A stretch of 64,000 bases of DNA from Butyrivibrio sp. VCB2006 (GCF_000420945.1 NZ_ATVX01000002.1:248001-312000); one strand, 5' to 3'; positions 1 to 11,164 are shown, numbered from the stretch's first letter. The notes: generated by a model from the letters alone, not told the origin. Numbers and translations are program-made.

Positions 1-3000
1 GTTCCGCAGTTTTTAAGTCCCACTTCCGTGCTGATTTCCTCAATCTTTTCAAGTTCTGCAAGCCAATCAGCTGTTTCAGCAGTATCAGAAGCTTCCGTCT
101 CCTGATTTTCTTCAATATCATTAACAGCTGATGCGCTCTCACCATCTTCTATTCTGGTTATAATAACCTTATCCTTCGGAAGATATTTAATGAGGGCTTC
201 TTCAAGCTTGTCGCTCTCCACAGGCTTACTCAGGTAATCATTAAAACCTACCTTTAGGAAGTTTTCTCTTGCCCCGGTAATAGCGTTTGCAGTAAGAACA
301 ATAATAGGCGTAACACTATTTGGGCTATCCTTATCATCCTTGATGGCTCTGAAAGTCTCAGTTCCATCCATTCCCGGCATTCGATAATCCAGGAGAATAA
401 GGTCATATTTTTTCTCATGCTGCATTTCAAGACATTCTTTTCCGCTTCGTGCATTATCAATCTGTATCTTGGTTGGTTTAAGCAGTTCCCTGATAACCAC
501 ATGGTTCATAGGAGTATCATCTACAACCAGCACCAATGCATCCGGTGCGGTAAAAGATTCTTTGTATGGCTGTCTGTCCTTTACATTCTGACTTATCCTG
601 CTCCTGAAGTCTCCTATCTTGGTATCGCCAACAACCTTCTGAGGAAGATAAATTGTAAAAGTAGAGCCCTTTCCGTATTCACTTTCAACAGATATAGAAC
701 CTCCCATAAGATCAAGAAGTGAACTTGTAATGGCAAGTCCAAGTCCGCTTCCCTCAACTGTCTTATTCTTTTCCGTATCAAGCCTCTTAAACTTATCAAA
801 CAGCGTTGGAAGTTCTTCCTCTTTAATTCCCATGCCGGTATCAGATATAGCAATCTTAAGCGTTATAGTGTCATTTAAATCCTTAACACCGGAAGCTTCC
901 AATGTGACGCTTCCTTCCTGCGTGTACTTAACAGCATTGTTAAGAATATTTACCATGATCTGGCGAAGTCTCATTTCATCGCCATACATGGCATCAGGCA
1001 TGTTCTCATCCACCTCAAATTTAAGGTCCAGTATTTTTTGCTCTGCCTTTATGTGTATCATGTTATAAACATCATTGAGTACTGAACTAAACTCATACTC
1101 AGATTCATTTATCTCCATACTACCGGCTTCAATCTTGGAAAAATCAAGAATGTCGTTAATAAGAGACAAAAGAGTTTTTCCTGCTCCCTCAATATTCTTG
1201 GCATATTCCAAAATCTTCTCATCCTTACATTCTCTAAGGATTACTTCATTCATACCAAGTACAGCATTAATAGGTGTCCTTATCTCGTGAGACATATTTG
1301 CAAGGAAATCACTTTTTGCCTCATTGGCAGCCTTTGCTCTTCTTTCCTCCATTCTTGACATTTCTGTGGCTCTGAGTATTGCAATAAACTCATTTTTGCT
1401 GGCAGGCTGCGAGAAGTATTTACCCTGTATATAGTCAGCCTTTATGTTATTTGCCACATCATAGCTATCCTGATAATCAACATTGGAAAGTATAATCTTT
1501 TTTCCCATCTGGGATATCATTTTAAGTCTGTTATCCAGGATGATCTTACTCTGAGGCATCTTCATTGCATTCTGGATAAGTCTTGTATCAATTTTGACAC
1601 CCTCAAAAATAAAGGAGGTTGATGATTGCATGTTAAAAAAGCCGGTTCCATACTCATCCATAAAGAATCGGATTCCATATTTACTCAAACGTTTCATGGT
1701 TTCGTTTAGAATTTTCTGGTCAGCTGACGCCGCAGATTCCGTGATATCAAAAACAAGCATTTCAGGGGAAACACCGTATTTATCTATCAACGCCTTAAAC
1801 TTCTCAACAAAATCATTCTTGATAATAAGAACTGATGACAGGTTTACGCTGATGAACTCAATTCCCATCTCATCAACGATACCGCCTCCAAGGAAATACA
1901 ATACCTGTTCCAAAATGAACCAGCCGAGTTTTTCTATCATTCCGGTCTGCTCGGCTACAGGTGTAAATTCCTCTCTGTGTATATGTCCAAACTCATTATC
2001 TCTAAGCTGCAAATATGCTTCAGCAGCACATATCTGCAGTTCACCCTTTGTATATATTGGGTTAAAGTACACCCTGAAGTTGTTATTATCGATTCCGCGT
2101 CTAACTGCTTTTTCTACATCAGCTCTTCTAAGAAGGAAATGAAGTTTCTCCCCTGAAAGGACCTCGTCATACTCTTTATCCAAAGTGCTATCAGATAAAA
2201 GAAGCAGATATTCCACACTTCCAAACTGCTCAGGAGATCTGGCTTCCAGGATTGTAGCCTTAAGGAGCACAGCTCTTTCACCAACGATCCATTCTTCTTT
2301 AAAGCGGGCAAGAATCTGATTTGCTATATCATCTGCGGTATTCTTGGTGATTTCAGGGCATACCAGTACAAAGGTGTCTGCACTCATTCTGTATACTTCA
2401 TAGTTCTTGCCAAGTTCGCTCAGGTAATCGGTGCAGCTACAAAGTATGTTTTCAAATTCTTCGTAGCCTGTAATTTTCCTGTAAAGGTCAGCATTTGTTA
2501 TCCTTATGCATATGTTGTAAAAACTTCTTTTATACTTAAAATAGCTTCCCACATCCAGAATGAATGCATTTCGGTTGAAGACTCTTGTAGATGCATCCGT
2601 CCTGTCATCATCATTTTCAAGCATCATCATTAGTCCCATAAAACCAATAGCTTCGGACATGAGTTCGCTTCTAATCTTGAATACCAGCATCTGCAGGAAT
2701 ATGCCAAAAATTACGATAAGTGCAAAATATAATAATGCAATCCTTTTGTTTTTATTTAGATCATTCCAATATAGAAAAAGAGCCACAAAAGAAAAGAGTA
2801 TATAGAATGCACTTATACCATACGCAATGTACACTCCCTCTTTTCTTTGAAAATTAAAATACTCGTCGATGTAGAAAACATAATTAAACAGTGGCGTTGC
2901 CAAAACCATAAGCTCCATAAAGGCAAACGGAACTGTTAAGAATATCCTGGATCTTTTTAAAAATCTAAAGCCAACATTACATACCAGGATTATGTAAAGC

Positions 3001-3281
3001 GCAAAGATAGGGGCAAGAGCAAAGTGCGTAAGGAAATATATAACATTCCAAACATAGAGAAAAGCATATTTAAAACCGCTAGAAAAAGATGTAGCCTTGA
3101 TGAGCTCACCCATAATACCGGCAAGAGCATCAAGTGCCACAATAGAACATAGAACAACAAAAAGCACGGTTCTAAGGCGCTTTTTGCCTTTCATCAAAAG
3201 CGTATAGAATATACACGTAGCACTGATTATGATAGCAGCAAGGTTAAAGGTTATGCTGCCAATTCCCTGAATATCCAGCAT
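1..3281 (-). CDS. Hybrid sensor histidine kinase with degenerate GGDEF-EAL domains (3' end outside window)
   Basis: Membrane sensor of a phosphorelay, reading leftward off the window edge; more than 1,090 residues are visible. The N-terminal ~210 residues hold about six or seven membrane segments. A GGDEF-like domain follows whose signature reads MSADTF, so it should be inactive. Next is an EAL-like domain: it keeps EAYL, NLSS, TES, VKID and IQG, but the DDFGTG motif is DEYGTG and the late catalytic Glu is missing, so hydrolysis is doubtful and c-di-GMP binding possible. Then come HisKA (SHEIRTP, His about 665), HATPase with a GSGLGLAI box, and a receiver (LLDYRMPG, Asp about 965). An acidic tail leads off the edge, perhaps to an Hpt domain. 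The ATG lies 15 bases after the stop of the EAL-HDOD gene, so the two are probably one operon. Confidence 0.88.
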   Translation of the reverse strand, partial: MLDIQGIGSITFNLAAIIISATCIFYTLLMKGKKRLRTVLFVVLCSIVALDALAGIMGELIKATSFSSGFKYAFLYVWNVIYFLTHFALAPIFALYIILVCNVGFRFLKRSRIFLTVPFAFMELMVLATPLFNYVFYIDEYFNFQRKEGVYIAYGISAFYILFSFVALFLYWNDLNKNKRIALLYFALIVIFGIFLQMLVFKIRSELMSEAIGFMGLMMMLENDDDRTDASTRVFNRNAFILDVGSYFKYKRSFYNICIRITNADLYRKITGYEEFENILCSCTDYLSELGKNYEVYRMSADTFVLVCPEITKNTADDIANQILARFKEEWIVGERAVLLKATILEARSPEQFGSVEYLLLLSDSTLDKEYDEVLSGEKLHFLLRRADVEKAVRRGIDNNNFRVYFNPIYTKGELQICAAEAYLQLRDNEFGHIHREEFTPVAEQTGMIEKLGWFILEQVLYFLGGGIVDEMGIEFISVNLSSVLIIKNDFVEKFKALIDKYGVSPEMLVFDITESAASADQKILNETMKRLSKYGIRFFMDEYGTGFFNMQSSTSFIFEGVKIDTRLIQNAMKMPQSKIILDNRLKMISQMGKKIILSNVDYQDSYDVANNIKADYIQGKYFSQPASKNEFIAILRATEMSRMEERRAKAANEAKSDFLANMSHEIRTPINAVLGMNEVILRECKDEKILEYAKNIEGAGKTLLSLINDILDFSKIEAGSMEINESEYEFSSVLNDVYNMIHIKAEQKILDLKFEVDENMPDAMYGDEMRLRQIMVNILNNAVKYTQEGSVTLEASGVKDLNDTITLKIAISDTGMGIKEEELPTLFDKFKRLDTEKNKTVEGSGLGLAITSSLLDLMGGSISVESEYGKGSTFTIYLPQKVVGDTKIGDFRSRISQNVKDRQPYKESFTAPDALVLVVDDTPMNHVVIRELLKPTKIQIDNARSGKECLEMQHEKKYDLILLDYRMPGMDGTETFRAIKDDKDSPNSVTPIIVLTANAITGARENFLKVGFNDYLSKPVESDKLEEALIKYLPKDKVIITRIEDGESASAVNDIEENQETEASDTAETADWLAELEKIEEISTEVGLKNCG

Positions 3282-3295
3282 AAGTCTACCTTACA

Positions 3296-4522
3296 TCATT
3301 TTTGAGGAAAAAGATCACGATACCACTTAAGAGCACTAAGGTATGCCTCGTAAACCTCATTCATATCAATATTATCCAGTACCATCAGCCTGGAAACCTC
3401 TGTCCAGTCTGCATCTTCATATTTCTTAATAAAATTAAGAACTTTGGCAAAATCTCCTTTCTTTTCAAGAAGAGCTTCCCTGATGTTTTTAGAAACCTGT
3501 ACCATATCCAAAGCTTCTTCCATGCTTTTCTCAAGCATAACATCCAAAGCAGAGAACAATCCCATGATAAATAATTCCTGCTCTGCCATTGCCATTTCAA
3601 AGCATTTAGCAAGTTCCTCGGCAAATTTCGCTCTTATCATTACAAGTCTTGTTATCTCTGAAGGCTTATCAGAGCAAAGCTCTTTTGTAACTGCTGTATT
3701 TATCCACCTCTTTAGTTCTTTTTGTCCCAGCATTGCTGCCGCATGACGAATAGAAGTAATCTCTGAATTAATAGCCATTCTATTGACCATTTCAAGAAGT
3801 GAAATAACGAGCGCAGGGTCTTTTCCGATTACATCAGCAGCGTCCTGAAGGTCAAAGTCTGGCGCATTAACAACATTTAAAAGCTCTATGTAGTTGACCT
3901 TAAGCGGATTAACTGCAGTTTCTGACTGCTTTACAGGCATTCTGAAAAAGCTACCCTCATAAAGGTCATAACCGCCGTCTTTCTTGAGTTTCTCGTAGTC
4001 CTCTTGAGATTCTACATTGACAGCTATCAGTTTGATATTTGGGTAGACCTGTCCAAAATAAATCTTCGCTTTTGAAATATCGATTTTGGAATGATTTAAC
4101 AGAATATAGTCGCACTGACTAATAATTTCTTTGTAAGGTTCAAAATCAGAAATCTGAAGTTTCCTGATTGCAAGTCTGTAGCCTTGGGATTTAAGTTCTT
4201 TTACCCGCTTAGCATACTGTTCATTGGGAGTAATGGAATTGTCCATCAAAAGAACTACCTTATTCGCAGGCACAGTACACTGAAGCGAAATCTCAGCATA
4301 AATAGAGAACTGATTAACAGGGACAAATACTTCCTTGCCTCCTGACAAAGTTCCCACGCCCATGCTGCTGACAACCTCCAGCTCATGCACAGTTCCGGCG
4401 CCATCATATCTTGCCCCGCCCTCATAATTAGGGTTTAAAAAGTGATTTTCCTTTCTGGCAAAAACAGAATATGCACAAACGGACATATTTGCGTCGAATA
4501 ACGGAATAAGTGTAGCTAGCAT
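3296..4522 (-). CDS. EAL-HDOD (YuxH-like) signalling protein
   Basis: Cytoplasmic protein of 408 residues: an EAL-type fold in the first half (about 1-200) and an HDOD domain (about 200-400), the YuxH arrangement. The EAL half lacks the EAL, NxS and DDFGTG residues, so it is predicted to bind partners rather than degrade c-di-GMP. HDOD domains are helical HD relatives without the metal ligands and occur in motility and stress signalling proteins. Start chosen at 4522 (MLATLIPLF) because AAAGGAG sits eight bases upstream; an ATG 30 bases earlier has no such site. It heads the probable operon with the hybrid kinase, which supports a shared c-di-GMP-linked pathway. The direct ligand or partner is unknown. 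Confidence 0.85.
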   Translation of the reverse strand: MLATLIPLFDANMSVCAYSVFARKENHFLNPNYEGGARYDGAGTVHELEVVSSMGVGTLSGGKEVFVPVNQFSIYAEISLQCTVPANKVVLLMDNSITPNEQYAKRVKELKSQGYRLAIRKLQISDFEPYKEIISQCDYILLNHSKIDISKAKIYFGQVYPNIKLIAVNVESQEDYEKLKKDGGYDLYEGSFFRMPVKQSETAVNPLKVNYIELLNVVNAPDFDLQDAADVIGKDPALVISLLEMVNRMAINSEITSIRHAAAMLGQKELKRWINTAVTKELCSDKPSEITRLVMIRAKFAEELAKCFEMAMAEQELFIMGLFSALDVMLEKSMEEALDMVQVSKNIREALLEKKGDFAKVLNFIKKYEDADWTEVSRLMVLDNIDMNEVYEAYLSALKWYRDLFPQK

Positions 4523-4624
4523 TTGGAGCTCCTTTCTACGCGATAAAGACATACTCCCACTTACTTATATTTTAACAAATATGCACTATAATATATATTA
4601 TATTTTTATAAAATTCCGTAAATC

Positions 4625-4658
4625 AAAACGCTTGTACATGGCGTTGTACAAGCGTTTT
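4625..4658. terminator. Intrinsic terminator, glgCD side
   Basis: Perfect 14-bp stem (AAAACGCTTGTACA and its complement) around a six-base loop, with A/T runs on both sides. It sits 8 bases past the glgD stop and upstream of the EAL-HDOD gene, so it ends the glgCD message. Confidence 0.85.
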
Positions 4659-4665
4659 ATATCTA

Positions 4666-5787
4666 CTACAGTGTATCTCTTCTCTTGATATACTGTGGAT
4701 GATCTTCGGTTCCACGTATATCTTTTACATGAATGATTCTTGCCCACTTATCAACAATGGTGTTCTCGATGTAAACACCTTCTTCGATAGTTACATGGGC
4801 CAGGATTATGGAATTCTTGATCACCGCACCCTTTTTGATGGTAACACCACGACCAACAACAGAGTTTTCAATCGTACCCTCTATCAGACATCCATTGGAA
4901 ATAAAGGAGTTTGAAACCTTGGCTGTCTCAAAATACTGAGTCGGGCATGAGTCAGTAGTTCTTGTATAGATGGGCCACTCCGGTCTGAAAAGATCACTTG
5001 CAACACTGTAATCAAGAAGTTCAAGTGATGCCTTATAATAATCTGAAAGACTAAGGAGTGAAGCAAAATAACCTCTGTGCTGATATCCTCTTATATCCAG
5101 ATCCTTACACTTTAAGTTAACTATGTCTGCAAGAGTATAAATTGAAGATAACTCTTTTGCCGCCTTAACAAGGCTAACAAAGGTATCCTTGCTCATGCAG
5201 TAGGTATCCATGAAGATATTTCTTTCCTTGGCTGTTCCAAGGTTCTTTTCCAAAGAGGAAATACCCTTCTGCCTGTTGATATTAACAATCTTACAGTTCT
5301 GGAAGTATTCCTTGGCATTGTCTACCTTGTGGTACAAAAGAGTTACATCTGCGCCGGAGCTTATGTGGCTCTTTAAAAGTTCGCTGAAGTCCTGCTTGTA
5401 AACCATATAGCTCGGAGCAATAATAACGTAATCCTGATGCATCCTCTCAATGATATCCAGGTTTTGGCTGTAAGCACAGATATCATTGTTGTAAATAGAA
5501 TTAACGTTGGTATCCTCTGAAAAAAGAAGCTGAATTTTACCACGTTTAGAGTTGATGTTGTAATGTCTTCCGGATCCAATATGTTCAGCAATTGATCTTG
5601 GACGTGAGCGAACGTAAACCTGAATTCTGTCCATTCCGCTGTTACTCATATTGGAAATAGGGAAATCTATGACTCTAAATCTTCCGATAAATGAAAACGC
5701 ACCAATTGGTCTGTAGTCATGAAGTCCTTCTACATGAATACTGTTATCTGCAGAGGATACTATTCCAAAAGCCTTATAACCTGCCAT
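4666..5787 (-). CDS. glgD: Glucose-1-phosphate adenylyltransferase, GlgD subunit
   Basis: Non-catalytic partner of GlgC in the ADP-glucose pyrophosphorylase that makes ADP-glucose for glycogen. It is 373 residues with a nucleotidyltransferase fold (FRVIDFPISNMSNSG near residue 40) and a C-terminal left-handed beta-helix of hexapeptide repeats. The N-terminus reads IVSSADNS where active enzymes have the GGxGxRL phosphate loop; this is the normal signature of GlgD in Firmicutes. Its ATG shares one base with the glgC stop (TAATG), so the two are translationally coupled. No glgA, glgB or glgP is present in the window. Confidence 0.93.
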   Translation of the reverse strand: MAGYKAFGIVSSADNSIHVEGLHDYRPIGAFSFIGRFRVIDFPISNMSNSGMDRIQVYVRSRPRSIAEHIGSGRHYNINSKRGKIQLLFSEDTNVNSIYNNDICAYSQNLDIIERMHQDYVIIAPSYMVYKQDFSELLKSHISSGADVTLLYHKVDNAKEYFQNCKIVNINRQKGISSLEKNLGTAKERNIFMDTYCMSKDTFVSLVKAAKELSSIYTLADIVNLKCKDLDIRGYQHRGYFASLLSLSDYYKASLELLDYSVASDLFRPEWPIYTRTTDSCPTQYFETAKVSNSFISNGCLIEGTIENSVVGRGVTIKKGAVIKNSIILAHVTIEEGVYIENTIVDKWARIIHVKDIRGTEDHPQYIKRRDTL

Positions 5788-6929
5788 TACTTTGTACCCC
5801 CTTTCACACTCTTTGCTACCAGCTCAATTTCTTCGCTGTTTCTTGAGCCGATCTTGACCTTTTTGCCAATTCGAACATTCTCCGCCACAAGTGCTCTTGT
5901 AACAGTTGCCCCTTCTTCTACTACCGCTCCCGGCATCAGGACACTGTCAACAACCTTAGCGCCTTTTCCGACAACCGCACCGGTAAACAGAACAGAATTG
6001 GTAACCGAGCCTTCTACTCTGACACCCTGAGTGATATATGCTCTCTTAATCTTGGCTTCTTTGCCGATGTACTGCGGAAGAATAGAAACATCCTCAGTAT
6101 AGATAAGCCACGAAGAATCATTAAGATTAAGCTCATTCTTGGGATCAAGAAGATCCATGTTAGCTTCCCAGAGAGAATCAATAGTTCCGACATCCTTCCA
6201 GTATCCCTTGAATTCATAGGCAAAAAGATTTCTCTTTTCGGAAAGCATCCTTGGTATGATATCCTTACCAAAGTCATGGTCGGAATTCGGATTATTCATA
6301 TCCTCAACCAACATCTTGCGCATAAGCTTCCAGCTGAAAATATAGATACCCATAGAAGCAAGATTGCTCTTAGGTTTCTTGGGCTTTTCTTCGAACTCAA
6401 CAATTCTGCCTTTTCCATCTGTATTCATAATTCCAAAACGGCTGGCTTCCTTCATCGGAACAGGGCGTACTGCAATTGTGGCATCTGCTCCCATTTCCTT
6501 ATGGTAAGCAAGCATTTTAGCATAATTCATCTTGTATATGTGATCTCCTGAAAGAACAAGAATATACTCAGGATTATAGTTGTCAATAAAGTCAATATTC
6601 TGGGAAATTGCATCCGCGGTGCCTCTGTAAACATCAAGGCCCTCGTCTGCCTTCTCTCTTGGCGTCAAAACATAAACGCCACTGTCCCTGGAGTCAAGTC
6701 CCCAACGGCCGTCGTTAGCAACATAACTGTTAAGAAGTACAGACTCATACTGTGTCAATACTCCAACAGTATCTATTCCGCTATTTGCACAATTACTAAG
6801 TGGAAAATCAATGATTCGATATTTGCCACCATAATAAACAGCCGGTTTGGCAACCTTATTAGTCAGATCTTTGAGTCTGCTACCGCGGCCACCGGCAAGT
6901 ATCATGGCAAGCATTTCGTTTTGTGCCAT
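5787..6929 (-). CDS. glgC: Glucose-1-phosphate adenylyltransferase, GlgC subunit
   Basis: Catalytic subunit of ADP-glucose pyrophosphorylase: ATP plus glucose-1-phosphate gives ADP-glucose and pyrophosphate, the committed step of bacterial glycogen synthesis. About 380 residues; the phosphate loop LAGGRGSRL is at residues 11-19, followed by [19 protein letters not shown], a GTADA motif for sugar binding, and C-terminal hexapeptide repeats. Start placed at 6929 (MAQNEMLAM) because AAGGGGG lies upstream at good spacing; the open frame runs 93 bases further but has no ribosome site and an unconvincing hydrophobic extension. Cotranscribed with glgD. Confidence 0.94.
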   Translation of the reverse strand: MAQNEMLAMILAGGRGSRLKDLTNKVAKPAVYYGGKYRIIDFPLSNCANSGIDTVGVLTQYESVLLNSYVANDGRWGLDSRDSGVYVLTPREKADEGLDVYRGTADAISQNIDFIDNYNPEYILVLSGDHIYKMNYAKMLAYHKEMGADATIAVRPVPMKEASRFGIMNTDGKGRIVEFEEKPKKPKSNLASMGIYIFSWKLMRKMLVEDMNNPNSDHDFGKDIIPRMLSEKRNLFAYEFKGYWKDVGTIDSLWEANMDLLDPKNELNLNDSSWLIYTEDVSILPQYIGKEAKIKRAYITQGVRVEGSVTNSVLFTGAVVGKGAKVVDSVLMPGAVVEEGATVTRALVAENVRIGKKVKIGSRNSEEIELVAKSVKGGTK

Positions 6930-7070
6930 ACACAAATCCCCCTTACAAAATAGAAAAACGACATACATTACGTACAAAGAAAACCTATGGACCAGCCTAA
7001 AGAAATCGACTGATATCCACATACATATATGATACCATAACTAATAAATCTGCGCATCAAGACAAAAAAT

Positions 7071-7099
7071 AAAGGGCCACGTCATTAACGCGACCCTTT
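7071..7099 (-). terminator. Intrinsic terminator after chemotaxis receptor
   Basis: A 12-bp stem with two G-U wobbles (AAAGGG...CCCTTT) and a five-base loop, 25 bases past the receptor stop and followed by a T-rich stretch on the minus strand. Confidence 0.7.
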
Positions 7100-7123
7100 A
7101 CAATTATTATAAGCGTTTATGCT

Positions 7124-9193
7124 TTATTTAAGTTTGAACTTACCAACAATCTCTTCAAGAGTTCCGGCAACAGCTTCCTGCTTGTTGGTCATCTCATTTA
7201 CGTTAGATACTACATCTGCAGCAGCCATAACGGAATCGTTAACCTGGCTTGAAAGGTCAGCTGTATCCTGTGTAGACTCAGCAATATTCTGAATTGCCTT
7301 ACTAACTTCTTCCATGGATGCTCTGATATTCTCAACCATCTGAGCAATGTTCTCGGAAGAATCACCAAAGTGACCTGCGTCATCACCATACTGCTTAGCC
7401 AATCCAACGAATTTGTCATAGTCTGGTGTAACAGTCTCTTTGATGAATCCAAGGAGTTCTCCTGAAGATGATGAAAGTGTTCCGAATGCTTCCTGTACTC
7501 CATCGATGGTTTCTCTGATCTGCTCAACAGCTTCTGATGTGCTGCTTGCAAGCTTATTGATCTCAGAAGCAACTACTGCGAAGCCCTTACCTGCATCTCC
7601 CGCTCTGGCAGCCTCAATACTTGCATTAAGTGAAAGGAGGTTGATCTGATCTGCAATCTCAGCGATTGTGTCAGCCAAAGTTCCAATCTGGTCAACAACC
7701 TTAGCCTTTTCATTAGCTTCTTCAAGATCAGACTCTCTCTGCTCTGCGATAGAAATAGCATAGTCGTGAGCCTGTCTGCTTTCTTTTTCGATTTCCTGTG
7801 CTCTTGCCTTGATATCAGCTGCGTCTGCGCTGGTCTTCTCAGTCTCAGCTGCCAGCTGATGAACAGATGCATTAACTTCCTCAACAGAAGCGTTAACCTG
7901 CTCGGTTGCTGCTCCCGATGACATCATAGCATCATTAACTCCGGAAATATTGCCCTGGATACTTGTGAACTGACTGGAAAGTTCTCCTGCCATGCTGGCA
8001 AGTCCGTTAGAAGTCTCTGAAACCTTAACTGATCCATCGGAAATCTTCTGGATAACATCTTTATTGTTTTCAAACATGTTATTGAGGGATTCACTCATGG
8101 CACCGAGTTCATCGCCTCTCTTATTGTTGATCTTTTCAACAGTAAAGTCGCCGCTTGCAAGAACGCTGGCAAACTGCTTAACACTGTTGATGCTCTTCGC
8201 AATACTCATAACGAATGCAAGGATAATGACTGCACCAATGATAAGAGCTGCAGCTGCAATAAAGATAAGTGCTCTTGTAGCATTGTTTACAGGCTCCTCA
8301 ATCTCAGCTAGCTCCATTGCAATTATCAGTTTCCAGTTAACTTTTGGTATATCTCTGTAAGTAACAAGCACTTCCTTGCCATTAACAACCATAACGCCCA
8401 TGCTTGGAGACTCAGATGAGTTAGCTAAAATTTCAGCACCCTTGGCTGCTATATTTGCATCTTCGTCTTCCTGCATCTTAACACCGTTCTGAATCTTGGC
8501 GTTATCATCGGTATAAATATATGTTCCATCAGATGAAAGAAGAATTGCTCTTCCTGTTGTTCCAACCTTGATATTAGATACAAGCTCAGCAACATTTGTA
8601 AGCTCCATATCAACAGTTACACAGCCTACATAAGTACTACCATCGTAAATAGGAGCCGAACAGCTGGACATGATCATTCCGGATGTTGGATCATAATATG
8701 GATCCGTGATCACAGCCTGTCCCTGTGAAAGAGCTTTAGCATTTGTGTAGTATTCCTGGTTTAAGTAATCGTATTCAGCATTACTATAATCCCAGGTCTC
8801 AACAACAGCTCCGCCATCTTTATACCAATATGGGCCAACATATTTTTCATCAGCCTTATATACGTTAGGTTCAAACCAAACACCGGCACCAAGAATTGAA
8901 TCATTATCGTTAATTACCTTGGTGAAAGTGCCCTTATAGTTATCTGTATCCACAAACTTGTATGAAGTAGATACCATTTCACTAAGATTCACTGCCGTGG
9001 TTCTGATAACCTCCAGCTTTGAATCTACACCGGTAGCATTAGCTGTAACGTTCTGAAACATAGCATCAGTATTTGCTTCCTGCAAATTTGTACTCAATTC
9101 CTGTGCAGCAACATAAGTAAGAACTACCATAGCAACAGCCATAACCGGTAGGATACACAGTAGCATTTTTGCCTTCAAGCTCATTTTTTTCAT
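7124..9193 (-). CDS. Methyl-accepting chemotaxis protein with dCache sensor
   Basis: Transmembrane chemoreceptor, 689 residues. One membrane helix near residues 10-30, then an extracellular double-Cache region to about 305 (with the typical YYDPTSG and [11 protein letters not shown] stretches), a second helix near 310-335, a HAMP domain, and a long coiled-coil signalling domain with the hairpin tip [20 protein letters not shown]. It should bind a small ligand outside and control CheA-CheW inside. Start set at 9193 (MKKMSLKAK): GAAGGAG lies eight bases before it, and the upstream ATG at 9211 precedes that site. Transcribed away from a second receptor gene; the ligand cannot be predicted from sequence. 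Confidence 0.92.
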   Translation of the reverse strand: MKKMSLKAKMLLCILPVMAVAMVVLTYVAAQELSTNLQEANTDAMFQNVTANATGVDSKLEVIRTTAVNLSEMVSTSYKFVDTDNYKGTFTKVINDNDSILGAGVWFEPNVYKADEKYVGPYWYKDGGAVVETWDYSNAEYDYLNQEYYTNAKALSQGQAVITDPYYDPTSGMIMSSCSAPIYDGSTYVGCVTVDMELTNVAELVSNIKVGTTGRAILLSSDGTYIYTDDNAKIQNGVKMQEDEDANIAAKGAEILANSSESPSMGVMVVNGKEVLVTYRDIPKVNWKLIIAMELAEIEEPVNNATRALIFIAAAALIIGAVIILAFVMSIAKSINSVKQFASVLASGDFTVEKINNKRGDELGAMSESLNNMFENNKDVIQKISDGSVKVSETSNGLASMAGELSSQFTSIQGNISGVNDAMMSSGAATEQVNASVEEVNASVHQLAAETEKTSADAADIKARAQEIEKESRQAHDYAISIAEQRESDLEEANEKAKVVDQIGTLADTIAEIADQINLLSLNASIEAARAGDAGKGFAVVASEINKLASSTSEAVEQIRETIDGVQEAFGTLSSSSGELLGFIKETVTPDYDKFVGLAKQYGDDAGHFGDSSENIAQMVENIRASMEEVSKAIQNIAESTQDTADLSSQVNDSVMAAADVVSNVNEMTNKQEAVAGTLEEIVGKFKLK

Positions 9194-9525
9194 CTGATCG
9201 CGCTCCTTCATCTGAATTTAATTGAGTAATCAAAAAAATAAATTGTTATATAATTACCTACAAACATTGTACATTATCGCGCATTTATTTGTTCTAAAAA
9301 AAGTATAAACATAGCTGAAATTTAAATTAAAAATACCGTTAATAAACATATGGCGCTTCGCTTATTTACGTATTTTTTATTTACATCATTTTAATGTTTT
9401 TTTAATATCTATTTAGTCGTTATTTGGTTTATTTGCACATCTTTACATGTTAAAATGAAGTTGCTTATATGTGCACTTAAATTATCAGATGTGAGCAAAT
9501 ACTAATCAGAAAGGAATACATATAT
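9194..9525. promoter_or_regulatory. Divergent intergenic region between two chemotaxis receptors
   Basis: A 332-base, very A/T-rich gap carrying the promoters of both receptors. For the rightward gene, TTTACA at 9443-9448 and TATATG at 9467-9472, 18 bases apart, is the best pair; AAAGGA precedes the ATG. I see no open frame and no clear sigma-28 box. Confidence 0.35.
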
Positions 9526-10986
9526 ATGAACGCTGAACAATATCGCAGAGCCAATGCCAATAGTTTTAATGTTTGTATCGTAATTTTCCTAAGCGGAATA
9601 ATGATGACTGCCTTCAAAATATTCCAGGGTGAATCCGGTGGAGGCGGTGTAGCCATTATTATTTCAGCAATAGTCGGAGCCGCAATGTCAGCAGCAGGAA
9701 ACTTCAAGTTCTCTACAGTTAAGAGAGGCTCTGTCCTTATAATGGGTGGTGCAACAATCTTCTATTTCGTAATGCTGATTGCAGAAGATAATATTGTGTA
9801 CTTCGCCTTTGGTCTTCCGATTCTGATATGCAGCATCATCTATTTGAATGTCAAACTGTGTAAGGCCGGTATCTTGGCTATCATTATTTCATTTACTATA
9901 ACCTGCATAAAATCCTATGTAACATCGGGAACTGTAGACATGATACATGTTCCGGCGTTCATTACTCTTGCACTTGCATTTGTGGCTACTATTGCAACGG
10001 TTACTCTTTTAACCAAGTTCAACGAAGAGAACAATGCAACCATTACCAAGAATGCGGAAGAGACAATGGAAACAGGTAATAAGATGGCTGATATAGCTAA
10101 TACCATCACAGACCTGTTCAATGATTCACAGCAGGACATGGTTGATCTCCAGAACATCATTGAATCACAGCATTCAGGCATGCAGGATATTGCAAGCAGC
10201 ATGGAAAGTACAGCACAGGCTATCACCTCTCAGGCTCAGAGAGTTCAGCAGATACAGGAAGAAACCGCTACTACAGAACAGCACAGGAAGGACATGACAA
10301 AGGCTTCCGAAAGTGCTCAGGTAGCAGTAAAAGAAGGTGTACGAGTAATCGGAGAGCTAAAAGAAAAATCACAGAACGTAGCTCAGCAAAGCCAGGTTAC
10401 TGTTGAAGCCACACAGGCGGTTATCAACAAGGTTGAAGAAGTTACCAAGATTGTCGGATCCATCATGTCGATTTCAAAACAGACAAACCTCCTTGCTCTT
10501 AATGCATCAATCGAGGCCGCAAGAGCCGGTGAAGCCGGAAAAGGATTCGCAGTTGTTGCTAACGACGTACGAGAGCTTGCAGCAGAAACAAATACCGCTT
10601 CTACTGAGATTACAAACATTATCAATGAGCTTAATGAAGATGTTCAGAAGGCCATGGCCAGCATAGACGATACTGTAGCTTCAGTTTCAGAGCAGAATGC
10701 AATGATCGAATCTGTTGGTGAAAACTTCGATAGCATCAATGATAACGTATCAGAGATGCTCTCCCGCTTCACCGAGATAGGCGAAGGTATGAAATCAATC
10801 GCTGCTTCCACAACAGAGATCAACGACAGTATTTCAAATCTATCTGCTACCAGCCAGGAAGTTGCTTCTCTTTCAAACGAAGGTGTATCTGCTTCCGAAT
10901 CAGCAGTTTCCAAGTTTGAAGATTTCAAGGGAATCCTTGGAGATATCTTCCAGCAGGCTAATAAATTAAAAGATATGCAGCAGTAA
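9526..10986 (+). CDS. Methyl-accepting chemotaxis protein with integral-membrane sensor
   Basis: Chemoreceptor of 486 residues. The first ~165 residues hold about six membrane helices with almost no extracellular loop, so the signal is probably sensed in or near the membrane instead of by a Cache pocket. No HAMP domain is obvious; the helix bundle runs directly into the signalling domain with the tip [20 protein letters not shown]. Such receptors occur in Clostridia, and the signal is unknown. Ribosome site AAAGGA is upstream of ATG 9526. Divergent from the dCache receptor, and closed by a hairpin terminator at 11060-11095. Confidence 0.9.
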   Translation: MNAEQYRRANANSFNVCIVIFLSGIMMTAFKIFQGESGGGGVAIIISAIVGAAMSAAGNFKFSTVKRGSVLIMGGATIFYFVMLIAEDNIVYFAFGLPILICSIIYLNVKLCKAGILAIIISFTITCIKSYVTSGTVDMIHVPAFITLALAFVATIATVTLLTKFNEENNATITKNAEETMETGNKMADIANTITDLFNDSQQDMVDLQNIIESQHSGMQDIASSMESTAQAITSQAQRVQQIQEETATTEQHRKDMTKASESAQVAVKEGVRVIGELKEKSQNVAQQSQVTVEATQAVINKVEEVTKIVGSIMSISKQTNLLALNASIEAARAGEAGKGFAVVANDVRELAAETNTASTEITNIINELNEDVQKAMASIDDTVASVSEQNAMIESVGENFDSINDNVSEMLSRFTEIGEGMKSIAASTTEINDSISNLSATSQEVASLSNEGVSASESAVSKFEDFKGILGDIFQQANKLKDMQQ

Positions 10987-11059
10987 ACCAATAGTAGAAT
11001 TTATTCAAATTATCAATATATAACACACAACTAATTACAATTCAAAACATCAGTCTACA

Positions 11060-11095
11060 AAGGGCTTTGAAGATGCATTATACTTCAAAGCCCTT
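11060..11095 (+). terminator. Intrinsic terminator of receptor gene
   Basis: Perfect 13-bp stem (AAGGGCTTTGAAG) with a ten-base loop followed by TATATTTT, 74 bases past the receptor stop. Confidence 0.85.
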
Positions 11096-11134
11096 ATATT
11101 TTAGGGAATTTTAATAATTATTTTGCCAAAAAGC

Positions 11135-11164
11135 TTAACTTTTCGTGCAAAAGTACGATATAAT
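11135..11164 (+). promoter_or_regulatory. Sigma-A type promoter for the 57-residue protein
   Basis: TTAACT at 11135-11140 and a perfect TATAAT at 11159-11164 with an 18-base spacer. Transcription should start near 11171, about 60 bases before the small gene. Confidence 0.5.

Noticed and set aside
417-2805. Several open frames on both strands
   Set aside because: All are shadows of the hybrid histidine kinase, whose own frame is continuous from 3281 to the edge.
4666-5787. Loss-of-function GlgD because the GGxGxRL loop is missing
   Set aside because: That loss is the normal state of GlgD subunits in Firmicutes.
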